Assembly: GCA_029781865.1 (NCBI GenBank)
Contig: JAKOVW010000007.1
Coordinates: forward strand, 162,133-226,132
Reading direction: 5' to 3'
Origin: Bacteroidota bacterium
Lineage (GTDB): Bacteria; Bacteroidota; Bacteroidia; Chitinophagales; Saprospiraceae
DNA length: 64,000 nucleotides
Position numbers and translations under genes: made by a program. Below, piece after piece: positions 52,678 to 59,908 of this stretch (positions within the stretch are counted from its first letter, which is position 1; each line of letters opens with the position of its first letter). The notes under the pieces are model-generated. The model ran no database searches. It saw only the letters and a program-made list of their open reading frames with translations, and was not told the origin of the DNA.

Positions 52678-53820
52678 ATGATCATTAATAATCGTGCATT
52701 ACCATCAAAAATGACACCAATTGCCTTTGGTGTCTTATTTATTCTTTCGGCCTGCAAGAATAAGGAAACTCAGGCAATTCCCACAAAGCAAATTGTACAG
52801 GATACTGTTAAAAAAGAAGTGATTCATTATCCCCAGGAAAAACACCTTAAAAATGTAAGGCAGTTAACATTTGGGGGCAATAATGCCGAGGCCTATTGGA
52901 GCAATGATGGGACTATGCTGACTTTTCAATCAGATAATAAAGCGTGGAGTGGTGTGGATTGCGATCAGATCTATTATTTTAATCCGGATACAGATGATTT
53001 GTCCAAAAATCCACCTAAACGAATTTCCAAAAGGGGCGGCCGTACTACTTGTTCTTACTTCATGCCAGGGGATTCATTGATTATATATGCATCCACTCAC
53101 GGAGACTCTGTACAATGCCCGCCTGTTCCGGAAAGAAGGCACGGCGGCAAGTATGTGTGGCCTATTTATCGGGGGTATGACATTTTCGTAGCAGATCTTC
53201 GGGGCAACCTTAGAATGCAATTGACCAATATTGATGGCTATGATGCGGAGCCCACCGTTTCACCCAAAGGCAATAAAATTGTCTACACTGCATTGCGTCA
53301 GGGCGATTTAAATTTATGGACTATGGACATAAATGGTACGCATAAAAAGCAGATTACTTTTTTACCTGGATATGATGGTGGTGCTTTTTTCTCTCCGGAT
53401 GGCAATTCGATTGTTTTCAGGGCATCAAGACCAAAAGATTCTGAAGCCCGCAAAGAATATTATGAATTGCTGAGTCAGGGACTAGTTCAGCCGGTCGAAA
53501 TGGAAATTTTCACATGCAATGTGAATGGTGGTGATTATCATCAGGTTACCAATCTGGGTAAAGCAAACTGGGCGCCGTTTTATCATCCATCTGGCAAGAA
53601 AATTATTTTTGCCTCCAATCATGCTGCTACTAAAGGCTTTCAATTCAATTTGTATATGATCAATCTGGATGGTACGGGACTAGAGCAGATCACGTTTGAT
53701 TCAGTATTTGATTCCTTTCCGATGTTTTCACCGGATGGAAAACGATTGGTCTGGTCATCCAACAGAAATAATCATGGCACTCATGATACCAATTTATTTA
53801 TGGCCGAATGGGTTGAGTGA
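52678..53820 (+). CDS. PD40/TolB-like beta-propeller lipoprotein
   Basis: This 380-residue protein has a lipoprotein signal with the cysteine at residue 26 ('F-I-L-S-A-C'). At least five propeller blades carry the PD40 signature, such as 'P-T-V-S-P-K-G-N-K-I-V-Y', 'F-F-S-P-D-G-N-S-I-V-F' and 'M-F-S-P-D-G-K-R-L-V-W'. Blades of this kind sense or hold ligands or proteins on the outer surface; no catalytic domain is attached. The start at 52678 keeps a basic region before the hydrophobic core; the ATG at 52711 would remove it. It is divergent from fhs. Confidence 0.85.
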   Translation: MIINNRALPSKMTPIAFGVLFILSACKNKETQAIPTKQIVQDTVKKEVIHYPQEKHLKNVRQLTFGGNNAEAYWSNDGTMLTFQSDNKAWSGVDCDQIYYFNPDTDDLSKNPPKRISKRGGRTTCSYFMPGDSLIIYASTHGDSVQCPPVPERRHGGKYVWPIYRGYDIFVADLRGNLRMQLTNIDGYDAEPTVSPKGNKIVYTALRQGDLNLWTMDINGTHKKQITFLPGYDGGAFFSPDGNSIVFRASRPKDSEARKEYYELLSQGLVQPVEMEIFTCNVNGGDYHQVTNLGKANWAPFYHPSGKKIIFASNHAATKGFQFNLYMINLDGTGLEQITFDSVFDSFPMFSPDGKRLVWSSNRNNHGTHDTNLFMAEWVE

Positions 53821-53926
53821 TTTGAACGTGAAAAAGGAAACGCTATACATTGAAATCAGAATTGATTTCTAAAAATTCAATTGAATTCGTGTTGATTGGA
53901 AGTTACTTATCGATAATACTTCTTAT

Positions 53927-54274
53927 TTAATTTAATAAATCCGGATTGAATAACATTCCTTTTTTTGCATCATAGCATGCTACTCCGGATTGCAGATAAA
54001 GTTCTTTTTTGTATGGGTATTTTCTGGCATCGATGATGTACACTTTACAACCAATCGACTTGTTTAATTCGTCATTGCTCTCTTTCCAACAGTGTGCAAG
54101 TTCTTCTGTGGTTTCTTCGTAGGATTTGGTCCATTTTTTTGTGAACATCACTTCGAGATACATAATTCCATTTCGGAAATTGACCAATCGGCTACAAAGT
54201 CCGTGATTGATGCGATATACAACATCCGACTTTAACAGATGCTTGCGGTTAATTTCTTTGATGTCAATAGCCAT
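53927..54274 (-). CDS. Protein of unknown function (115 residues)
   Basis: The frame is long enough and has plausible composition (charged, few rare residues, with a helix near the N-terminus), but I recognise no family. It reads 'M-A-I-D-I-K-E-I-N-R-K-H-L' early and 'K-V-Y-I-I-D-A-R-K-Y-P' in the second half. No signal peptide or transmembrane helix is visible, so it is likely cytosolic. It lies alone between convergent and divergent neighbours. Confidence 0.55.
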   Translation of the reverse strand: MAIDIKEINRKHLLKSDVVYRINHGLCSRLVNFRNGIMYLEVMFTKKWTKSYEETTEELAHCWKESNDELNKSIGCKVYIIDARKYPYKKELYLQSGVACYDAKKGMLFNPDLLN

Positions 54275-54461
54275 GCATGGCTTAGCACATAAATTGTGCC
54301 ATTTTTTAATCCGGTTTGTATTGAAATTTGTAAAACGGGGAGCTTTTTATTGACTATCAATCAACTAGTTATAATAAAAAATAGAATGTGATCCGGGCAT
54401 ATTCCGCAAAGCTGAATCGGATACCAGCCTGCTTCCCGGTCCGGTAATCCGTTAATTCCAT

Positions 54462-54469
54462 TAAATTTG
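54462..54469 (+). promoter_or_regulatory. -7 promoter box abutting a start codon
   Basis: TAAATTTG matches TAnnTTTG and ends 4 bp before the ATG at 54474. By the SRP RNA ruler the transcript would begin at or inside this ATG, that is, a leaderless mRNA. Confidence 0.6.
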
Positions 54470-54473
54470 AGCA

Positions 54474-54818
54474 ATGAACATCGAAGAATTCAGAAAATAC
54501 TGTCTTGCAAAAAAGTACACTCAGGAAGATTTTCCATTCGGCGTTGATACCCTGGTGTATAAAGTAAAAGGCAAAATATTTGCAATCACAGGTTTGAATG
54601 AAGAATCCTTTAAAGTGAATTTAAAATGTGATCCGGAACGTGCAATTGAACTGCGCGAATTGTATCATGAAGAAATAAAGCCCGGGTATCACATGAATAA
54701 AAAACACTGGAATACTGTCGAATTTGAATCGAGACTTTCCGTTAAGTTACTCCAAGAATTAATCGATCATTCCTATGATTTGGTTGTATCAAGTTTACCT
54801 GTAAAGGATCGGTTTTAA
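54474..54818 (+). CDS. MmcQ/YjbR family protein
   Basis: The 114-residue protein matches the MmcQ/YjbR (CyaY-like fold) family: 'M-N-I-E-E-F-R-K-Y-C-L-A-K', 'E-D-F-P-F-G-V-D-T-L-V-Y-K-V', 'V-N-L-K-C-D-P-E-R-A' and 'P-G-Y-H-M-N-K-K-H-W-N-T-V'. These are thought to bind nucleic acid but the role is not settled. Its stop is directly followed by the ATG of the FAD oxidoreductase gene, so the two form a unit. The promoter box lies almost on the start codon. Confidence 0.9.
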   Translation: MNIEEFRKYCLAKKYTQEDFPFGVDTLVYKVKGKIFAITGLNEESFKVNLKCDPERAIELRELYHEEIKPGYHMNKKHWNTVEFESRLSVKLLQELIDHSYDLVVSSLPVKDRF

Positions 54819-55907
54819 ATGAAGTTCTCTGTTGATTATTTAATCGTTGGTGGCGGTATTGCAGGTTTATCTCTTGCGCATTATCTCGAAAAAGAGCAAG
54901 AGGATTTTATAATCGTCAATCAAAATTTACCTGGGGCTGCGACAAAAGTAAGTGCCGGTATAATTAATCCGGTAACCGGTCAACGCTTTGTGTTTTCATG
55001 GAAATATGAAGAATTAAAATCGGAATTTCTTTTGTTTTATCACGCACTTGAAGAAAAATTCAATCAAAAATTTATAGATGAAATACAACAGATTCAGGTG
55101 TTGGAATCTGCGGATGAACAAAATGCATGGCTTGCAAGATCAGCAGATCCATTGTACAAGCCTTATTTTTCGGAAGACGTAGCGGATGTATCCAGTCATT
55201 TTTATTTATCTCATAAATCGCTGACTGCTGTTTTAAAATCGTTATATCTGATTCGCACTGATTCATTGCTAACTCAATTGGAACGCTACTTTATACAAGC
55301 AGGTAAATATGAATGTACTGCATTTGATTATTCGGACCTGGTCAGAAATAAATTTCAATTATCCTGGAAAGGTATTGAAATTAGAAAAGCGATTGTATTT
55401 GCAGAAGGTTTTCGCATTGCTTCGAATCCTTTTTTTAATTGGTTACCTGTTGTGCCATTAAAAGGGGAGTGCCTTCATGTTGAGATTCCTGATCTCAATC
55501 ATTTTCATTCTATTTTTAAATCAGACTATGCACTCGTTCCTTTACTTGAAGAGAATGTTTTTTGGTGCGGATCTAACTTTTATTTACAGGAAACAGAGCT
55601 GAATGTTACTGAGAATGAGAAAAGAAATCAATTGGAATTCATTCAAAAAAATCTTAGGCATCCATTCCAGTTGAAAGGACATTTTTTTGGTATTCGCCCT
55701 GCAAGCCGGGATAGAAGACCAATCATTGGTGCTCACCCTTCAGATCCGAGATTGATTGTATTCAATGGTCTGGGAACAAAGGGGCTTTCCTTAGCGCCGT
55801 ATTGTAGTCAGTTTCTTTTAAATTGGCTTGTGCGTGAGCAGCCGATTCCTTCAGATCTTGGCATCCACCGGTTTTTAGCGAAAGGGATTATTCCACCCGC
55901 AATCTGA
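54819..55907 (+). CDS. FAD-dependent oxidoreductase (DAO family)
   Basis: The 362-residue protein has an N-terminal FAD-binding G-x-G-x-x-G-like stretch (G-G-G-I-A-G at 11-16) and, near the end, 'G-I-R-P-A-S-R-D-R-R-P-I-I-G' and 'G-L-G-T-K-G-L-S-L-A-P'. The latter are typical of glycine-oxidase and MnmC C-terminal-like enzymes of the DAO superfamily. It likely oxidises a secondary amine or amino acid; the substrate is unknown. It begins directly after the YjbR gene stop. Confidence 0.87.
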   Translation: MKFSVDYLIVGGGIAGLSLAHYLEKEQEDFIIVNQNLPGAATKVSAGIINPVTGQRFVFSWKYEELKSEFLLFYHALEEKFNQKFIDEIQQIQVLESADEQNAWLARSADPLYKPYFSEDVADVSSHFYLSHKSLTAVLKSLYLIRTDSLLTQLERYFIQAGKYECTAFDYSDLVRNKFQLSWKGIEIRKAIVFAEGFRIASNPFFNWLPVVPLKGECLHVEIPDLNHFHSIFKSDYALVPLLEENVFWCGSNFYLQETELNVTENEKRNQLEFIQKNLRHPFQLKGHFFGIRPASRDRRPIIGAHPSDPRLIVFNGLGTKGLSLAPYCSQFLLNWLVREQPIPSDLGIHRFLAKGIIPPAI

Positions 55908-56033
55908 GTAGCTGTAATGCTTGAAATCAAGATCATTAAATGGGCTCTAATGTAGGATTATAAACGCATGGAAAGGATTGAGGTATAGTTTCTAAGTCTT
56001 AGTTAATGTACTAGATTAATTGGGCAATTGGTT

Positions 56034-56041
56034 TATTTTTG
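56034..56041 (+). promoter_or_regulatory. -7 promoter box of the transhydrogenase operon
   Basis: TATTTTTG matches TAnnTTTG. The predicted start near 56047 gives a leader of about 15 nt to the ATG at 56062 and excludes the ATG at 56020. Confidence 0.55.
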
Positions 56042-56061
56042 CAGCTTCAAAAAAAACGCGA

Positions 56062-57165
56062 ATGATTCTGGGTGTCCTCAAAGAAAGCAGAGAAGGCGAG
56101 AAGAGAGTGGCATTGACGCCACAAATAGTCAAACAATTAGTTGGCAAAGGATTCAAAGTTCAAATAGAAGCAGGAGCAGGTGAAGGTTCTGCATATGTTG
56201 ATTCAGATTATCAACAGGCCGGAGCATCCATAATGTCGAATAAATCGGAATTGCTGGGTTCAAGTGACGTTGCGCTTAAAATTAATCCTCCAGTTAAATC
56301 AGAAATCGAACAGGGCAGGAAGGGCTTAATCTGGATGAGTCTTTTATATCATCTGACGAATAAGGAAACAGTTCAGGCTATTGCTGATGCCGGACAATCT
56401 GCTATTTCTATGGATGCTATCCCGCGTATCTCAAGAGCACAGAGCATGGATGTATTGAGCTCTCAGAGTAATCTTGCAGGTTATAAAGCAGTATTGTTAG
56501 GTGCCGACCAGATGACCAGGGCATTTCCATTGATGATGACTGCTGCAGGTACTGTGCCTCCGGCAAAGGTGTTGATTTTTGGAGTTGGAGTCGCAGGATT
56601 GCAAGCTATAGCAACTGCCAAAAGATTGGGAGCGGTAGTAGAAGCAACGGATGTCAGGATAGAAACCAAAGAACAAGCAGAATCTCTTGGCGCAAAATTT
56701 ATCAGTGTTGAAAACGAAGGCGTAAAAACAGAAGGGGGATATGCAAAGGAAGTCAGTCAGGATTATTTGGATAAGCAAAAAGCTGCTGTCAATAAATCAT
56801 TATTTAATGCTGATCTTGTAATAACAACGGCATTGGTTATGGGTCGAAAAGCACCTGTTCTCATCAGTGCTGAGCAGGTCAGGCAAATGAAATATGGATC
56901 AGTCATTGTGGACATGGCTGCTGAACAAGGTGGGAACTGTGAATTGACACAGGAAAACAAAATAACACTTGTGAACGGCGTTAAAATAGTCGGTGTCACA
57001 AATCTGGCTTCGAGTCTGGCAACGAATGCCAGTGATCTCTATGCAAAAAATGTTTATAATCTAATGATACATCTTGCCACTTCCGAAAAATTTAATTTAG
57101 ACATGGAAGAAGAAATTACAAAAGCAAGCTGGATTGTTCAGGACGGTAAAATCATCAGAACCTAA
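56062..57165 (+). CDS. pntA: NAD(P) transhydrogenase alpha subunit, NAD-binding part
   Basis: The 367-residue protein is domain I of proton-translocating transhydrogenase, which passes hydride between NADH and NADP. It opens 'M-I-L-G-V-L-K-E-S' with 'R-V-A-L-T-P', similar to alanine dehydrogenase, and has the Rossmann 'V-L-I-F-G-V-G-V-A-G-L-Q-A' and 'A-T-D-V-R'. 'D-M-A-A-E-Q-G-G-N-C' separates it from alanine dehydrogenase. It is the first of three genes (pntA1, pntA2, pntB), the split form found in many bacteria. The start choice follows the promoter box. Confidence 0.93.
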   Translation: MILGVLKESREGEKRVALTPQIVKQLVGKGFKVQIEAGAGEGSAYVDSDYQQAGASIMSNKSELLGSSDVALKINPPVKSEIEQGRKGLIWMSLLYHLTNKETVQAIADAGQSAISMDAIPRISRAQSMDVLSSQSNLAGYKAVLLGADQMTRAFPLMMTAAGTVPPAKVLIFGVGVAGLQAIATAKRLGAVVEATDVRIETKEQAESLGAKFISVENEGVKTEGGYAKEVSQDYLDKQKAAVNKSLFNADLVITTALVMGRKAPVLISAEQVRQMKYGSVIVDMAAEQGGNCELTQENKITLVNGVKIVGVTNLASSLATNASDLYAKNVYNLMIHLATSEKFNLDMEEEITKASWIVQDGKIIRT

Positions 57166-57170
57166 ATTTT

Positions 57171-57464
57171 ATGTTGGAATTTATACACAATCATATCCAG
57201 TTAATTTACCTGGTAATCCTTATGATATTCGTTGGAATCGAGTTGATTTCGCATGTGCCTTCCGTATTGCATACGCCTCTGATGTCCGGTGCTAATGCCA
57301 TTCACGGAGTGGTTATTATTGGAGCAATCATTGTTATGGGGCAGGCTGAAGAGACACTGCATATGATACTGGGATTTGTTGCAGTTGTATTGGGTACACT
57401 GAATGTGGTTGGTGGATTCGTGGTTACCGACCGAATGTTGGAAATGTTTAAGAAAAAGAAATGA
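57171..57464 (+). CDS. NAD(P) transhydrogenase alpha subunit, membrane part
   Basis: The 97-residue protein has three transmembrane helices and matches the separate membrane part of PntA (PntA2/PntAB). It has 'E-L-I-S-H-V-P-S-V-L-H-T-P-L-M-S-G-A-N-A-I' and ends near 'G-F-V-V-T-D-R-M-L-E-M-F'. It contributes helices of the proton channel. It starts 5 bp after the first subunit and overlaps pntB by 4 bp (ATGA). Confidence 0.93.
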   Translation: MLEFIHNHIQLIYLVILMIFVGIELISHVPSVLHTPLMSGANAIHGVVIIGAIIVMGQAEETLHMILGFVAVVLGTLNVVGGFVVTDRMLEMFKKKK

Positions 57465-58873
57465 TGGCACACATATTACAACTTTTATATTTAATAGCTG
57501 CAGTCACATTTATGCTGGGTCTTAAAATGCTCAGCAAACCGGATACTGCAAGACGTGGCAATCTGATTGCTGCAGTGGGAATGACCATCGCCATTTTCGC
57601 TACGATTTTTATTTATCGTGATGCCAATGGAAATCATTTAAAAAATTTGCTTTTCATTTTTGCTGCATTGATAATCGGTTCAATCATTGGTTATGTAATG
57701 GCCAAAAAAGTACAGATGACTGCAATGCCTCAAATGGTTTCATTTTTTAATGGAATGGGTGGAGCATGTGCGGCAATCATTTCGGTAATTGAATTCGGAC
57801 ATTTATCGCATCTCAATAGCGGTGGACATTCGGAAGCGTTTACCGATAAAATTTTTATTATACTAGCAGGATTAATCATAGGCTCAGTTTCTTTTACCGG
57901 AAGTATGGTTGCCTATGGTAAACTCGAAGGTAAGATCAACGATTTTCATGTTAAGGGGCAACAATTTATCAATATCGGATTGTTGCTTGCAATACTCATC
58001 TCTTCCATTTTATTCGGAGTGGAATTTCTTCAGGGGATGGAATGGTTTTATGTCATTTTAGTTTTGTCCGTATTGTATGGTTTGTTATTTGTATTTCCGA
58101 TCGGAGGTGCGGATATGCCTGTGGTCATTTCGTTATTAAATTCATTTACTGGGATCGCTGCGGCTTGCGGTGGTTTTTTATATGACAATTACGTAATGCT
58201 CATAGGTGGTATCCTTGTAGGTTCTGCAGGAACTATTTTGACGGTTGCCATGTGCAAAGCAATGAATCGCTCATTGACCAATGTATTGGTTGGTAATTTT
58301 GGTGGTGGTGCCACCAGTTCTGCTTCAGCAGGTGCTCAGGGAAGTACCAAGGAAATAACACTTTCAGATGCTTCTGTTTTAATGAAATATGCAAAGAAAG
58401 TAGTTATTGTTCCGGGATATGGTCTTGCAGTCGCACAGGCACAACACGTTTGTCACGAGCTGGAAACGATATTGGAAGAAGAAGGAGTGCAGGTAAAATA
58501 TGCCATTCATCCGGTCGCAGGTCGTATGCCCGGCCACATGAATGTCTTGCTTGCAGAAAGTAATGTCAGTTATGATAAGCTGGTTGAAATGGATGACATC
58601 AATCCTGAATTCAATACAACTGATGTTGTGCTGGTAGTAGGTGCCAATGATGTGGTAAATCCGGCGGCTAAAACAGATCCGAACAGTCCGATTTATGGTA
58701 TGCCTATTCTTGAAGTGGAAAATGCCAAGAATATCATCATTCTGAAAAGATCAATGAAAGCGGGCTATGCGGGTATTGATAATGATTTGTTCTACCGTCC
58801 CAAAACATTCATGCTCTTTGGTGATGCCAAAGATTCGTTGACCAAGCTGGTTACTGAGATCAAAAACAGTTGA
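57461..58873 (+). CDS. pntB: NAD(P) transhydrogenase beta subunit
   Basis: The 470-residue protein joins a membrane domain of about eight helices to a C-terminal NADP-binding domain (about 290-470). The latter shows 'V-V-I-V-P-G-Y-G-L-A-V-A-Q-A-Q-H' and 'V-V-G-A-N-D-V-V-N-P'. Together with the two alpha parts it forms the proton-pumping transhydrogenase, which sets NADPH supply in the cell. It overlaps the preceding gene by 4 bp. Confidence 0.95.
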   Translation: MMAHILQLLYLIAAVTFMLGLKMLSKPDTARRGNLIAAVGMTIAIFATIFIYRDANGNHLKNLLFIFAALIIGSIIGYVMAKKVQMTAMPQMVSFFNGMGGACAAIISVIEFGHLSHLNSGGHSEAFTDKIFIILAGLIIGSVSFTGSMVAYGKLEGKINDFHVKGQQFINIGLLLAILISSILFGVEFLQGMEWFYVILVLSVLYGLLFVFPIGGADMPVVISLLNSFTGIAAACGGFLYDNYVMLIGGILVGSAGTILTVAMCKAMNRSLTNVLVGNFGGGATSSASAGAQGSTKEITLSDASVLMKYAKKVVIVPGYGLAVAQAQHVCHELETILEEEGVQVKYAIHPVAGRMPGHMNVLLAESNVSYDKLVEMDDINPEFNTTDVVLVVGANDVVNPAAKTDPNSPIYGMPILEVENAKNIIILKRSMKAGYAGIDNDLFYRPKTFMLFGDAKDSLTKLVTEIKNS

Positions 58874-59235
58874 TTCTGATTCATGACAAATGAATATCAT
58901 TTTAATCTTTAACTGGATTAATTTCAGAAATTCTTCGAATAAAATTTGCTGGAATAACTTCGACTTGGGTAGTTTCCAAATTATATTTTCCTTTTTAGGT
59001 CAATTTGATTGAAAATCAGGTTTTATGAGGCAATGAGAAAGGGCAATCCACTATCTGGTTTAGTCGCAAATGATCAATCAATACATTCGAGATGCGGTGA
59101 TATTAAAGGGCAATTCCTGTCAAGTCATTTTCAATCTTATAAAAGCCGTTTAGAAATTGTAAGCAATTGTAATACAGCTAAATATAGAATAAAATAAATT
59201 TATTTAATTTTTATTTACAATAGAGCTTAAAAAGT

Positions 59236-59243
59236 TATATTTG
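59236..59243 (+). promoter_or_regulatory. -7 promoter box of the candidate small RNA
   Basis: TATATTTG matches TAnnTTTG. The predicted transcription start is near 59249. Confidence 0.55.
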
Positions 59244-59248
59244 CGACG

Positions 59249-59395
59249 GAATAGTGCGGATGCGCCTGTTCGGTATTGTATTAAATCAAACTCAAGACTT
59301 AATCTAAAGGGCGAAGCAACTCCACTAGAATTAGTCTAATTTATTAATTTTCAATTGATTCCAAACTGAATTACAGCTTGGTCAATTGTTTTTTT
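59249..59395 (+). ncRNA. Candidate small RNA or leader attenuator (about 147 nt)
   Basis: The unit runs from a predicted start near 59249 to a strong terminator at 59352-59395. It contains a hairpin GTGC-GGAT-GCGC near its start and a 15-codon open frame (ATG at 59260, TAA ending 59307). No known family is recognised. It may be a free small RNA or the attenuated leader of the exported-protein genes that follow. Confidence 0.45.
59352..59395 (+). terminator. Strong terminator upstream of the surface-protein genes
   Basis: CAATTGA (59352-59358) pairs with TCAATTG (59382-59388), and inside it CCAA-A-CTG pairs with CAG-C-TTGG around an AATTA loop. Seven T's follow at 59389-59395. It lies about 90 bp before the next start codon, so it ends a transcript before that gene. 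Confidence 0.75.
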
Positions 59396-59463
59396 ATTAT
59401 TTGATATTTTGGTTTAATGCAATTCAACAGACGGAATTGTATATGTGTAACTCTATTAAAAAC

Positions 59464-59476
59464 TTAATAACCAAAA
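59464..59476 (+). promoter_or_regulatory. A-rich leader element before the exported-protein gene
   Basis: TTAATAACCAAAA is identical to the core of the two leader repeats at 27325-27337 and 27657-27669. Here it ends 9 bp before a real ATG. A-rich bases upstream of starts help initiation in Bacteroidota, which use Shine-Dalgarno sites little. Confidence 0.5.
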
Positions 59477-59485
59477 TATTATCTC

Positions 59486-59866
59486 ATGAAAGGAATCAAA
59501 CTCTTACTTGCCCTGATTTTTGCTACGTGGAGTCTCAGCCTTAGTGCACAAAATGTATTGCCTACCTTAAAGGACAACCAAACTGCACAAACCATTATTA
59601 AAAATGAGATCAATTATCTCACCATTGCCTTGAAGACTAATCCCTCAGGTGAGATTGAAAGTAAATTGGATTTATATCAGTTGGCTTTGATCAATTTGAA
59701 TGAACCCACTCAAATTAAACCAACAACAGAATACGCCATCACCTCAGCTTTTATTAATCACGAGGTAAAATGGAACAATCTAATTGATACGGAGGCATTA
59801 ATGAAATATAGACGCAAGCAATGGTCCAAGGAATTTTTGGATTTATTGAATCTGTTGAAAATTTAA
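59486..59866 (+). CDS. Small exported protein of unknown function
   Basis: The 126-residue protein has a clear signal peptide (1-22, 'S-L-S-A-Q' at the cut). The mature part is predicted helical, with no cysteine, no T9SS sorting tail and no named domain that I recognise. It is followed 42 bp later by the giant surface protein gene on the same strand, so the two may be co-transcribed. A helper or inner-surface partner of that protein is possible but only a guess. Confidence 0.65.
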   Translation: MKGIKLLLALIFATWSLSLSAQNVLPTLKDNQTAQTIIKNEINYLTIALKTNPSGEIESKLDLYQLALINLNEPTQIKPTTEYAITSAFINHEVKWNNLIDTEALMKYRRKQWSKEFLDLLNLLKI

Positions 59867-59908
59867 AAATCATTAAATTCCATTTAGTACGATCCTAAAC
59901 TCATTCTC

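Larger units (their letters stand above)
58874..59485. other. Intergenic region holding a candidate small RNA or attenuator
   Basis: There is no gene I would support in these 612 bases. A 62-codon frame near 59009 has no signal peptide or motif and is rejected. The right half contains a -7 promoter box, a candidate RNA ending in a strong terminator, and the leader element next to the gene at 59486. Confidence 0.65.

Noticed and set aside
53852..53869. A 7-bp hairpin after the PD40 gene
   Set aside because: The stem is short and there is no T-run on either strand, so it may be chance in AT-rich DNA.
59009..59197. A 62-codon frame downstream of pntB
   Set aside because: No signal peptide, motif or promoter support; it sits in an AT-rich gap.
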